64,000 nucleotides of DNA. It comes from Roseiarcus sp963767245 (GTDB lineage: Bacteria > Pseudomonadota > Alphaproteobacteria > Rhizobiales > Beijerinckiaceae). The stretch is from NCBI GenBank assembly GCA_963767245.1, contig CAVYDG010000022.1, positions 186,001-250,000 of the forward strand, given 5' to 3'. Under the pieces are notes generated by a model. That model made no database searches. It was not told where the DNA came from and was given only the letters and a program-made list of their open reading frames with translations. The stretch's first letter is position 1, and every line of letters begins with the position of its first letter. Below, piece after piece: positions 20,836 to 29,028 of the stretch. The translations under genes were made by a program, and so were the position numbers.

Positions 20836-22059
20836 TTGACGACCCCCCAATCCGAAGCCGGGCCTGCGCGCGGCGGCCTCTTGGCGCAGAACATTGTCCA
20901 CTTCGCCCGCGCCCTGCGTGAGGCCGGCGTGCCGCTGGGACCGGGCGCGGTGCTCGACGCGCTCGCTGCGGTCGAGTGCGCGGGCATCGGCGATCGGGAC
21001 GACTTTTACACGACCTTGCATGCGGTCTTCGTCAAGAAGCATGAGGAGAGCCTGCTGTTCGACCAGGCGTTCCGGATCTTCTGGCGGCGAAAGGGCCTGA
21101 TCGAAAAGCTGATCGCGATGCTGTCGCCGCGGGCGCCTAGCCAGCGCGATCCCAAGCCTGCGGAAGCCGGGGCAAGCCGCGTCGCCGACGCGCTGTTCAA
21201 GTCGGCGCAAGACGGCGCAAGACAGGTTCCGTCGATCGATCTCGACGCCCGGCTGACCATGTCGGGGGCGGAGATTTTGCGATCGAAGGACTTTGCCCAG
21301 ATGAGCGCCGAAGAAATCGAGCAGGCGCGCAAGGCGATCAAGAGGCTCGCCATGCCCGAAGACAAGCGCCGGACGCGACGGTTTGCGCCCGGCGGCGGCC
21401 GGGTTCGAATCGACGCGCGCCGCAGCTTCCGCCGCTCGTTGCAGCCCGGCGGCGCAATCGACCTCGAGTTTCGCGCGCCGGTCGATCGCGCCCCTCCGGT
21501 TGTCGCCTTGTGCGACATTTCCGGGTCGATGAATGAGTACACGCGCCTGTTCCTGCATTTCCTGCATGCCCTGGGCGAAACGCGACGGGTTTCGACGTTC
21601 CTCTTCGGCACCCGCCTGACCAACGTGACCCGCGCGATGCGGGCGCGCGATCCCGACGATGCGCTGGCGCGATGCTCGGCCCTGGCCGTCGACTGGTCGG
21701 GCGGCACCCGGATCGGCGAGGCTCTGGCGCGGTTCAACCGCGACTGGTCGCGGCGCGTGCTCGGCCAGGGCGCGATCATGCTCCTTTTCACCGACGGACT
21801 GGAGCGGGACAATCTCGACCGCCTCGAAGCCGAGATGGAGCGGCTCGCCAAATCGAGCCGACGCATCATCTGGGTCAACCCGCTGCTGCGCTTTGGCGAC
21901 TTTGCCGCCAAGGCGGGAGGGATTCGCGCCATGTTGCCCTATGTCGATTCGTTCCGGCCGATCCACAACCTGGCCAGCATGGCCGACCTCTGCCGGGCGC
22001 TGTCCGGGCCGGAGGACTCGTTTGGCGACCGGAAAGATCGGCTTCTGGCGGGCGAGTGA
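20836..22059 (+). CDS. coxE: VWA-domain protein CoxE
   Basis: This protein of about 407 residues is a CoxE-like VWA protein. The C-terminal half holds the MIDAS motif DISGSM (VVALCDISGSMNEYTRLF) with later GTRIGEAL and TDGLERDNLDRL. TTG 20836 (LTTPQSEAGPARGG) is the most plausible start because the frame before it runs through the end of coxD. CoxE binds its MoxR partner CoxD as a chaperone or metal-insertion pair. The gap to the next gene is 193 bases and contains a palindromic repeat. Confidence 0.85.
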   Translation: MTTPQSEAGPARGGLLAQNIVHFARALREAGVPLGPGAVLDALAAVECAGIGDRDDFYTTLHAVFVKKHEESLLFDQAFRIFWRRKGLIEKLIAMLSPRAPSQRDPKPAEAGASRVADALFKSAQDGARQVPSIDLDARLTMSGAEILRSKDFAQMSAEEIEQARKAIKRLAMPEDKRRTRRFAPGGGRVRIDARRSFRRSLQPGGAIDLEFRAPVDRAPPVVALCDISGSMNEYTRLFLHFLHALGETRRVSTFLFGTRLTNVTRAMRARDPDDALARCSALAVDWSGGTRIGEALARFNRDWSRRVLGQGAIMLLFTDGLERDNLDRLEAEMERLAKSSRRIIWVNPLLRFGDFAAKAGGIRAMLPYVDSFRPIHNLASMADLCRALSGPEDSFGDRKDRLLAGE

Positions 22060-22135
22060 GCGGCCCGCCTTGCGGAGCGGCCTCGCCGGGGCCATTTTCG
22101 GGCGAACCCGGAGCAAGTTGTATTAAGGTGGAATC

Positions 22136-22224
22136 CGTCATTGCGAGCGAAGCGAAGCAATCCAGAGAACATAGGGGACTGTATGTCTCTGGATCGCCGC
22201 GTCGCTTCGCTCCTCGCAACGACG
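22136..22224 (+). repeat. REP-like palindrome between coxE and xdhC-type gene
   Basis: The sequence starts CGTCATTGCGAGCGAAGCGA and ends with the inverted counterpart TCGCTTCGCTCCTCGCAA-CGACG. The arms pair over about 30 bases with mismatches, with a loop near 22167-22190. This is a widespread intergenic repeat in alphaproteobacterial genomes; it may act as a transcript-stabilising hairpin inside the operon. Only one copy is in this window. Confidence 0.8.
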
Positions 22225-22252
22225 ACTCCCAGCGCGCAAGGAGGCTGACGCC

Positions 22253-22576
22253 ATGCTGACACGGGACGAAGACGTTCTCGCCGCTGCCGAATCGTGGCGC
22301 GAAGCCGGGCGCGAGGTCGCGATCGCGACCGTCGTCGAGACCTGGGGCTCGGCGCCGAGGCCGGTCGGCTCCCATCTCGTCATTGACGGCGAGGGCAACT
22401 TTCTCGGCTCCGTTTCCGGCGGCTGCGTCGAGGGCGCGGTCGTCGAGGAGGCGGCGGAGGTGATCGCCAGGGGCGCGCCACGGATGCTGGAATTCGGCGT
22501 CGCCGACGAGACGGCCTGGCGCGTCGGCCTCTCCTGCGGCGGGCGGATCAAGGTCTATGTCGAGAAGCTCGCCTGA
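22253..22576 (+). CDS. XdhC/CoxI-type N-terminal domain protein
   Basis: The 107 residues cover the XdhC-CoxI first domain: IATVVETWGSAPRPVGSHLV and GSVSGGCVEGAVVEEA plus a late Cys (GLSCGGRIKVY). XdhC/CoxI proteins bind the Mo cofactor and add the terminal sulfur before insertion into the enzyme. Its stop overlaps the next start (TGATG), and together the two make one normal XdhC-like length. ATG 22253 follows GGAGG. Confidence 0.85.
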   Translation: MLTRDEDVLAAAESWREAGREVAIATVVETWGSAPRPVGSHLVIDGEGNFLGSVSGGCVEGAVVEEAAEVIARGAPRMLEFGVADETAWRVGLSCGGRIKVYVEKLA

Positions 22577-23280
22577 TGCATCTTGACGTTCTCAAGGCGA
22601 TGAATTCGGCGCGAGCCGAGCGGCGCGCCGGCGCGATCGTCACCCGTCTCGCCGACGGCGAGCAGCGCTTTGTCGCAGCAGAACGGATTGACGCCGACCC
22701 CCTTGGCCTCCAGTTGGAGGCCGCCCTGCGCGCGGGCAAAAGCGGCGCCGTCTCGGTCGAGGGCGAGGATTATTTTCTCACCGTGCAGTCGCCGGCCCCG
22801 CGGCTCACCCTGATCGGGGCGGTGCATATCGCGCAGGCGCTGGCGCCGATCGCGCGGATCGCCGGGCTCGATGTCTCGATCATCGACCCGCGCACCGCCT
22901 TCGCGACGCCGGACCGCTTTCCCGATACCCCGATCATCGCCAAATGGCCGGATGAAGCGCTCGCCGAGGCGCCGCTCGACCGCTATACCGCAATCTGTCT
23001 CCTGACCCACGACCCCAAGATCGACGACCCGGCGCTCATGATCGCGCTTCGTGCCGATTGCTTCTACATCGGCGCGCTCGGCTCGCGGAAGACGCATGCC
23101 AAGAGGGTCGAGCGCATGCGCGCCCGAGGCTTCGATGAGGCGGCGCTGGCGCGGATTCACGCGCCGATCGGGCTCGACATCGGCGCGGTCAGCCCGGCTG
23201 AGATCGCGGTCTCGATCATCGGCGAGATCGTTGCTTCGCTGCGCAGGAAGCCGCTGCGGGCCGAAAGCGCGGCGGCATGA
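22576..23280 (+). CDS. XdhC-type Rossmann domain protein
   Basis: This 234-residue protein is the NAD-binding half of the XdhC family: LTLIGAVHIAQALAPIARIA, VSIIDPRTAFATPDRF and CFYIGALGSRKTHAKRVERM are diagnostic. It ends with IGLDIGAVSPAEIAVSIIGE. It begins at the stop of the N-terminal-domain gene, so the two halves are separate genes working as a pair. It hands the Mo cofactor to the cox enzyme. Confidence 0.87.
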   Translation: MHLDVLKAMNSARAERRAGAIVTRLADGEQRFVAAERIDADPLGLQLEAALRAGKSGAVSVEGEDYFLTVQSPAPRLTLIGAVHIAQALAPIARIAGLDVSIIDPRTAFATPDRFPDTPIIAKWPDEALAEAPLDRYTAICLLTHDPKIDDPALMIALRADCFYIGALGSRKTHAKRVERMRARGFDEAALARIHAPIGLDIGAVSPAEIAVSIIGEIVASLRRKPLRAESAAA

Positions 23281-24281
23281 AATTCGGCTTGACGCCAATC
23301 GAGGAGGCCGAGGGCGCCGTTCTCGCGCATGGCGTGCGGATCGACGGCGCCAAACTCAAGAAGGGCGACGCGATCACCGGCGAGCGGCGCCGCGCGCTGG
23401 CGGCGGCGGGCGTGGCGAGCGTCGTGGCGGCGCGCCTCGAGCACGACGACGTCGGCGAGAACGAGGCGGCGCTTGCGCTCGCCAAGCGTCTGGCCGGCGC
23501 GAACCTGCGGCTCTCGGCGCCGTTCACGGGGCGGGTCAACCTGTTCGCGGAGACCGCAGGGCTGGCGATCATTGGCGCCGAGGCGATCGATCGGGTCAAT
23601 GCGGTCGACGAGGCGATCACCGTCGCGACCTTGCCGGCATATCGGGCCGTCGCCGATGGCGACATGGTCGCGACGGTCAAGATCATTCCGTTTGCGGCTC
23701 CCGCCCGAACCCTCGAGGCTGCGCTGGCGGCGCTGGGTCCGGCGGGCGCGCTCGCGGTTCAGCCGTTCCGGCCGATGCGCATCGGCGTCGTCTCGACAAT
23801 GCTTCCGGGGCTCAAGCCCAGCGTGGTGGCGAAGACGCTGAAGGCGCTCGAAGCGCGCCTCGCGCCGGCTGGAGCGTGCATCGCCGCGCAGGAGACCGTC
23901 GCGCACGAGGTCGAGCCGCTGGCGAAGGCGCTGGGACGGCTGATCGACGGCAGCGATGCGGTGGTCGCGTTCGGCGCCTCCGCCATCACCGACCGCCGCG
24001 ATGTCATTCCGGCCGCGATCGAGGCGATCAGAGGGCGCATCGAGCGCTTCGGCATGCCGGTCGATCCCGGCAATCTGCTGCTGCTAGCGGACAAGGCCGG
24101 GGTCCCGATCATCGGCGCGCCAGGTTGCGCCCGGTCGCCGAAGGAGAACGGCTTCGATTGGGTCCTGCAGCGGGTGCTGGCCGGTATCCCTATCGGCGAC
24201 GCCGACATTCGCGCGATGGGTGTCGGCGGCCTCCTGATGGAGATCGGCGTGCGCCCGCAGCCGCGCGCGCCCGGTGACTAG
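23277..24281 (+). CDS. Molybdopterin-binding domain protein (MoeA/MoaB-like)
   Basis: This 334-residue protein begins MKFGLTPIEEAEGAVLAHGV, and its C-terminal half has a MoCF-biosynth fold (IGVVSTMLPGLKPSVVAK, SDAVVAFGASAITDRRDVIP). In related genomes this domain is often fused to a nucleotidyltransferase, and here the next gene supplies exactly that domain. It starts in the stop of the previous gene (ATGA). It probably presents molybdopterin to the cytidylyltransferase. Confidence 0.8.
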   Translation: MKFGLTPIEEAEGAVLAHGVRIDGAKLKKGDAITGERRRALAAAGVASVVAARLEHDDVGENEAALALAKRLAGANLRLSAPFTGRVNLFAETAGLAIIGAEAIDRVNAVDEAITVATLPAYRAVADGDMVATVKIIPFAAPARTLEAALAALGPAGALAVQPFRPMRIGVVSTMLPGLKPSVVAKTLKALEARLAPAGACIAAQETVAHEVEPLAKALGRLIDGSDAVVAFGASAITDRRDVIPAAIEAIRGRIERFGMPVDPGNLLLLADKAGVPIIGAPGCARSPKENGFDWVLQRVLAGIPIGDADIRAMGVGGLLMEIGVRPQPRAPGD

Positions 24282-24900
24282 GGTTGGCGCGATCGTGCTT
24301 GCCGCGGGCCAGTCGTCGCGCTTTCGCGCCGCCGGCGGCTCGGGCGCGACGAAGCTCGTCGAGACGCTCGGCGACAGGCCGATCGTGCGGATGGCGGCGG
24401 AAGCGGCGCTCGCATCGGGGGCGCGTCCGGTGGTCGTCGTGACCGGCCATGCGCGATCATCGGTCGAGGCGGCGCTCGCGGGCCTCGACGTCGAGTGGGC
24501 TTACAATCCGGAATTTTCCAGCGGCCTCGCCTCGTCGCTGAGGGTCGGGCTTGCCGCCATGCCGGCCGATGTCGCGGGCGCGCTCGTCCTCCTCGGCGAC
24601 ATGCCGTGGATCGAGGCGGGTCTCATCAACGCGATGATCAACGCCTTCCTGGCGCACGAGCGGGCGCTCGCCGCCGCGCCCTCGCACGGGGGCAGGCGCG
24701 GCAACCCCGTGCTGCTCGGGCGTGGCTTGTTCGCGGCGGGGATGCGCCTCGAAGGCGACGAGGGAGCGCGCCGCCTGATCGGCTCGCTCGGAGCGGACGA
24801 ACTGGTCGAAGTCGAAGCCCCAAGCGCGGGGGCGATCATCGACATCGACACTGCGGCCGATCTCGCGGCCGCCCGACGATCACGGAGCGGCGACGGATAG
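24274..24900 (+). CDS. Molybdenum cofactor cytidylyltransferase (MocA-like)
   Basis: This 208-residue nucleotidyltransferase has the signature VGAIVLAAGQSSRF with Lys-Val pocket GATKLVETL, then VLLGDMPWIEAGLINAM and GRRGNPVLLGRGLF. MocA adds CMP to molybdopterin, giving the MCD form used by CODH/xanthine dehydrogenase-type enzymes, which fits the cox cluster. GTG 24274 overlaps the preceding stop by 8 bases. A frameshift inside a fused gene cannot be excluded. Confidence 0.83.
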   Translation: MTRVGAIVLAAGQSSRFRAAGGSGATKLVETLGDRPIVRMAAEAALASGARPVVVVTGHARSSVEAALAGLDVEWAYNPEFSSGLASSLRVGLAAMPADVAGALVLLGDMPWIEAGLINAMINAFLAHERALAAAPSHGGRRGNPVLLGRGLFAAGMRLEGDEGARRLIGSLGADELVEVEAPSAGAIIDIDTAADLAAARRSRSGDG

Positions 24901-25374
24901 AAGCCGGCGTCGCGATTGGCGCAAAGCGACGGCGGGCGCAGAAGCCAAATGCGAACCGCTTCGCTTTGCCTTGGCTTCACTTGGCTTCGCCTTGTTTCCC
25001 TCGGGGCTTCCCCTTTGCGTCCGTCGGCTTCCCTCGGGCTTCCCTTGATTTCAATCCGCTTCCCGCAATCGGGGCTTTTCAAGGGGTTACGGCCGATCCG
25101 GATCAGAAGCTCATTCTCTCCCTTTCCGGCTCTCGCCAATATCACAAACAGAGATCGTCCGTTTATTGCCGCCAGTCGCGCGGACGCACAGATTCCGATA
25201 TAGAGAAATATGTAAAGCAAATTTCTGATTTTGTCAAGACATTTCTGGTCAAACCTGACAACAGGCATGGCGCAGAGGAACCGTCTTCGCGAGGAAGCGG
25301 TCGATGCTCTGCTGGATGGCTCCGGCGTGCCGCTCGCAACCACGGCGGTCGCAAGGCCGGAACTTCGCCGCCGC
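24901..25374. other. Intergenic region with pyrimidine-rich tandem-like repeats
   Basis: No gene is supported. From 24959 to about 25080 the sequence repeats variants of GGCTTCCCTC/GGCTTCACTT (low-complexity). From 25190 to 25255 it is AT-rich (GATATAGAGAAATATGTAAA). A forward open frame at 25231 overlaps radC antisense and resembles no family. Confidence 0.5.
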
Positions 25375-26133
25375 TCAGATCAGCTTCATCCCGCGCAGCG
25401 ACGCATGGCCGTCGCGGCCGACGATGATGTGGTCGTGGACGGCGACCCCCAAGCTCTTGGCGACCGCGATGATGTCCTGGGTCATCCTTATGTCCTGGGT
25501 CGACGGCGTCGGATCGCCCGAGGGGTGGTTGTGCACCAGCACAATCGCGGTCGCCGACAGTTCGAGCGCCCGGCGGATCACTTCGCGCGGATAGACGGGG
25601 GTGTGATCGACGGTGCCCGACCCCTGGATTTCGTCGGCGATGAGCCCATTCTTGCGATCGAGAAACAGGACCCGGAAGATTTCACGGCCCTCGAAGGCCA
25701 TCGAGGTGCGGCAGTAATCGATCACCTCGCTCCATGAGCCCATCGGCAGCCGCTTCCTGACCGCCCCTTTTGCGAAGCGCTGCGCGGCGGCCTCGACGAT
25801 CTTGAACTCCACGATGGCGCCCGCGCTCATCCCTTCGATCTCAGCCAGCCGCGCGGGCTCCGCCGCGATTGCATCCGCGAACGAGCCGAAACGGGCGGCG
25901 AGGGTCTTCGCCAACGGCTTCACGTCGCGGCGGGGGATGGCGCGAAAGAGGATGAGTTCGAGGAGCTCGTAGTCGGCGAGGGCGCTTTGGCCCGCCTGCA
26001 TGAGACGCGACCTCAACCGCTCGCGATGCCCATGATAATGCGGCGTTTCGCCTTCGCCGTCGTGACTGATTGCCGGATCGGCCGGCGACTGCGATCGGCC
26101 TGCCGCCGGGGCCGGCGCGCCGGCTTCACGCAA
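25375..26133 (-). CDS. radC: RadC family JAB/MPN+ domain protein
   Basis: The 252 residues contain the C-terminal RadC MPN+ domain with the metal site: ATAIVLVHNHPSGDPTPSTQ (HxH...D). Before it lie VLFLDRKNGLIADEIQGSGT and the N-terminal helix-hairpin-helix region (LAEIEGMSAGAIVEFKIVEA). The first 40 residues are a poorly conserved low-complexity leader, so the true start may be later. Despite the name, a DNA-repair role is not settled for this family. Confidence 0.92.
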   Translation of the reverse strand: MREAGAPAPAAGRSQSPADPAISHDGEGETPHYHGHRERLRSRLMQAGQSALADYELLELILFRAIPRRDVKPLAKTLAARFGSFADAIAAEPARLAEIEGMSAGAIVEFKIVEAAAQRFAKGAVRKRLPMGSWSEVIDYCRTSMAFEGREIFRVLFLDRKNGLIADEIQGSGTVDHTPVYPREVIRRALELSATAIVLVHNHPSGDPTPSTQDIRMTQDIIAVAKSLGVAVHDHIIVGRDGHASLRGMKLI

Positions 26134-26194
26134 TTGGGCGCCCCGCCGCTCACCTCGCCGCCGAAAGGTCCTGGCGCCCCCCCTCCTTCCGGGG

Positions 26195-27028
26195 TCATCG
26201 GATCGGCGCGCGGTCGGCCCCCGTGGGCGATAGGGTGAAAATCTCGTAGCCCGTCTCGGTCACCCCGACCGTATGCTCGAATTGCGCCGACAGCGACCGG
26301 TCGCGCGTCACCGCAGTCCAGCCGTCGGAGAGAATCTTCACCCCGTAGCCGCCGAGATTGATCATCGGCTCGACGGTGAAGAACATTCCCGGCCGAAGCG
26401 GAGCGCCCTCACCCTTCCGGCCAACATGGAGGATGTTCGGCTCGTCGTGGAACAATCGCCCAAGGCCGTGGCCGCAAAAATCGCGCACGACGCCGCACCG
26501 TTCGGCCTCGGCGTAGGTCTGGATGGCGAAACCGATGTCTCCGGTGGTCGCGCCGGGCTTGATTGCCTCGATGCCGCGCATCATCGCCTCATAGGTGACG
26601 TCGATCAGACGCTGCGCGCGCCGCGGCGCTTCGCCGGCGACGAACATCCGGCTCGCATCGCCGTGCCAGCCGTCGACGATCAGGGTGACGTCGATGTTGA
26701 GGATATCGCCGTCGCGCAGCGGCTTGTCATCGGGAATGCCGTGGCAGACGACGTGATTGATCGAGGTGCAGATCGACTTGCGGTAGCCGCGATAATTGAG
26801 CGGGGCCGGGTAGGCGTCGTGATCGCGCGCGAACTCGAATATGAACCGGTCGAGGCTCGCGGTCGTGACCCCCGGCTTGACGAGCGGCCCGATGAGGTCG
26901 AGCGCCTCCGCGGTCAGCGCCCCGGCCTTGCGCATCGGGGCGAAATCTTCCGGCCGATAGAGCCGGATCTGCCCGCTGCGCCGACCGATCTTGTCGCCCG
27001 CCTGCACGAATGTCGTCGATGTCGTCAC
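26195..27028 (-). CDS. map: Type I methionine aminopeptidase
   Basis: This 277-residue protein has the metal-binding set of Map: CHGIPDDKPLRDGDILNIDV (first Asp) and DASRMFVAGEAP (second Asp), the GHGLGRLFHDEP His, and the two Glu of FTVEPMINLG and FEHTVGVTE. It removes the initiator Met from new proteins. The start GTG 27028 (VTTSTTFVQAGDKIG) fits family N-termini and follows GGGAA; the open frame upstream is just an overlap with the divergent gene's leader. Map is followed by radC 61 bases downstream. Confidence 0.93.
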   Translation of the reverse strand: MTTSTTFVQAGDKIGRRSGQIRLYRPEDFAPMRKAGALTAEALDLIGPLVKPGVTTASLDRFIFEFARDHDAYPAPLNYRGYRKSICTSINHVVCHGIPDDKPLRDGDILNIDVTLIVDGWHGDASRMFVAGEAPRRAQRLIDVTYEAMMRGIEAIKPGATTGDIGFAIQTYAEAERCGVVRDFCGHGLGRLFHDEPNILHVGRKGEGAPLRPGMFFTVEPMINLGGYGVKILSDGWTAVTRDRSLSAQFEHTVGVTETGYEIFTLSPTGADRAPIR

Positions 27029-27193
27029 CGCAGCGTTCCCTTGGCCGATCGTTCGAAACCCAACACATATGCCCCGCTTCGCGCCAAACACAAGGCGCCC
27101 GCGCCGGCTCGGGCGGATTCCCGCCGGCGGACTTTCCCCGGCTTCGTGATAGCCTCGCGGCTTGCTGACTGGCGCGCCACGAGGAACCCGGCG

Positions 27194-27946
27194 ATGGACA
27201 AACCGACGACCGTAACCGCCGCCGTGCTCGTGATCGGCGACGAAATCCTTTCCGGCCGGACCAAGGACCGCAACCTCGGCTATATCGCCGAGTATCTGGC
27301 GAAGATCGGGGTCGACGTTAAGGAGGCTCGCGTGGTCACCGACATCGAGGGCGAGATCGTCGCGGCGGTCAACGCGCTCAGGGCGCGTTACGATTATGTG
27401 ATCACCACCGGGGGCATCGGGCCGACCCACGACGACATCACCGCCGATGCGATAGCGCGGGCGTTCGGGGTTCCGATCGGCGAAGACCCCCGGGTTATCG
27501 CCGCCATGCTCCAGCGCTATGCGCCGGGCGATTTGACGCCGGCGCGGCGACGCATGGCGCGCATCCCGGCCACCGCCGAATTGATCGAGAACCCGATCTC
27601 GATCGCGCCGGGTTTTCGCATCGGCAACGTGTATGTCATGGCCGGCGTGCCCGCGGTCATGCAGGCGATGCTCGATTTCGCGGTGAAGACGATGAAGACG
27701 GGCGCCGCGATGCAGGTCGAGACGATCGAGGCGGGCGGGGTTCCGGAGGGCAAATACGGCGACGCGCTCGGCGCCATCGCCGCCGCCAATCCCGAGGTGT
27801 CGATCGGCTCCTATCCGTCCTACAAGGACGGGCGCTTCAACAATCAGATCGTGGTGCGGGGCAAGGACGAACGGGCCGTCGCGGCGGCTAAGGCGGCGGT
27901 CGAGGCGATGCTCGCCGGTTTTTCGGGCGCCGCCGCGGCGCGCTGA
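27194..27946 (+). CDS. CinA/MoaB-like molybdopterin-binding domain protein
   Basis: This 250-residue protein has the CinA-type MoCF domain: AAVLVIGDEILSGRTKDRNL, YVITTGGIGPTHDDITADAI and NVYVMAGVPAVMQAMLD. The second CinA domain (nicotinamide amidase) is absent, so it is the short form typical of Alphaproteobacteria. Divergent from map. The exact reaction of this short form is not known. Confidence 0.85.
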   Translation: MDKPTTVTAAVLVIGDEILSGRTKDRNLGYIAEYLAKIGVDVKEARVVTDIEGEIVAAVNALRARYDYVITTGGIGPTHDDITADAIARAFGVPIGEDPRVIAAMLQRYAPGDLTPARRRMARIPATAELIENPISIAPGFRIGNVYVMAGVPAVMQAMLDFAVKTMKTGAAMQVETIEAGGVPEGKYGDALGAIAAANPEVSIGSYPSYKDGRFNNQIVVRGKDERAVAAAKAAVEAMLAGFSGAAAAR

Positions 27947-28063
27947 GGCCGGGGCGAGCGGCCGCAAGAAGCGAAAGGTGTTGATCCGGCGCCCATGGCT
28001 GCTCGCCGGTCAGCCTCGCCCTTGCTAAGGAAGACCGCGATCCACCCACCAGGGAGCCGAAGT

Positions 28064-28558
28064 TTGACCGCCCCCCGCGACAAGGCTTTTCCGGTTTCAT
28101 GGGACCAATTCCACCGCGACGCCCGCGCGCTCGCCTGGCGCCTGGCCTCGGCTGGCCCGTTCGACGCCATCGTCGCCATCACCCGCGGCGGCCTTGTCCC
28201 GGCGGCGATCGTGGCCCGGGAGCTCGAGGTCCGGGTGATCGAGACCGTCTGCGTCGCGTCCTATCACGACTACAAGAACCAGGGCGGCCTCAAGGTCCTG
28301 AAAACGATCGCGCCCGAGGTCTCAAGGCTCAACGACGGGGCGAAACTGCTCATCGTCGACGATCTCGTCGATACCGGCGCCACCGCCAAAGTGGTGCGCG
28401 AGATGCTGCCGCGGGCGCATTTCGCCACTGTCTACGCCAAGCCCCTCGGCCGTCCCCTGGTCGACACCTTCATCACCGAAGTCAGCCAGGACACCTGGAT
28501 CTATTTCCCCTGGGACATGGGCCTCGCCTTCCAGCCGCCGATCGCGGGCCCGGGTTGA
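28064..28558 (+). CDS. gpt: Xanthine phosphoribosyltransferase
   Basis: This 164-residue protein matches bacterial XGPRT: VSWDQFHRDARALAWRL, VAITRGGLVPAAIVARELEV, and the PRPP loop LLIVDDLVDTGATAKVVREM. It joins xanthine or guanine to PRPP. The chosen start is TTG 28064 (LTAPRDKAFPVSW), preceded by GGGAG; the frame is open further upstream but those residues do not match the family. It precedes the tRNA gene. Confidence 0.9.
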   Translation: MTAPRDKAFPVSWDQFHRDARALAWRLASAGPFDAIVAITRGGLVPAAIVARELEVRVIETVCVASYHDYKNQGGLKVLKTIAPEVSRLNDGAKLLIVDDLVDTGATAKVVREMLPRAHFATVYAKPLGRPLVDTFITEVSQDTWIYFPWDMGLAFQPPIAGPG

Positions 28559-28616
28559 AGCCTCGGGGCGGGAGGTTCATTTTCGCGGCGAAGTGTGAAA
28601 GAAGCGCGCGGAAAAA

Positions 28617-28703
28617 GCGGACGTGGCGAAACCGGTAGACGCAAGGGACTTAAAATCCCTCGGCCGCAAGGCTGTGCGGGTTCGAGTCCCGCCGTCCGCA
28701 CCA
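28617..28703 (+). tRNA. tRNA-Leu (anticodon UAA)
   Basis: The 87-base gene starts GCGGACGTGGCGAAACCGGT, with a perfect 7-base acceptor stem GCGGACG/CGTCCGC, and a CCA end encoded at 28701-28703. The anticodon arm is AGGGA-CTTAAAA-TCCCT, reading TAA. A variable arm (CGGCCGCAAGGCTG) and T-arm GGGTTCGAGTCCC fit class II tRNA-Leu. A ParA remnant begins 12 bases after the tRNA end, suggesting a site used by integrating elements. Confidence 0.97.
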
Positions 28704-28714
28704 AATGCGTCTGA

Positions 28715-28876
28715 ACGCGGCAGGGCAAGCCCGTCACGCTGATCGACGCCGACCCACAGGGATCGGCGCTCGATTGGTCTGAGCAGCGCGCCAAGGAGGG
28801 TCTGCCGAGACTCTTCGGCGGCGTCGGCGTTGCTCGCGACACGCTGCACCGCGAAGCGCCCGAGCTCGCCAGAGAA
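28715..28876 (+). pseudogene. ParA-family ATPase remnant next to the tRNA
   Basis: The frame reads GKPVTLIDADPQGSALDWSE, then QRAKEGLPRLFGGVGVARD and TLHREAPELARE. This is the middle of a ParA-type protein (the Walker A' end is missing, and so is everything after ELARE). No start codon is available because a stop precedes it in frame (28712). ParA genes of this type are common in plasmids and integrative elements of Rhizobiales. It looks like a scar left by an element that inserted at the tRNA. Confidence 0.75.
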
Positions 28877-29028
28877 TCTGCAACGCAATCGATACGACGG
28901 ATAAGCGATATCGACCTATTCCCGGGCGCCTCTCGCCAGACCTACCGGATGATCAAACGATCGATCCTTGGGCCGCCGGCGAACACCCGGGCGACGCGGC
29001 GCAGGCCGCGCTTTTCGCCCGGGCTCCC

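Noticed and set aside
25231..25737. Forward frame MSRHFWSNLTTGMAQRNR overlapping radC
   Set aside because: Most of it is antisense to the MPN+ domain of RadC; the first 45 residues match nothing.
26273..27946. 557-codon forward frame before the CinA-like gene
   Set aside because: Only the part from ATG 27194 matches a family; the earlier part is antisense to map.
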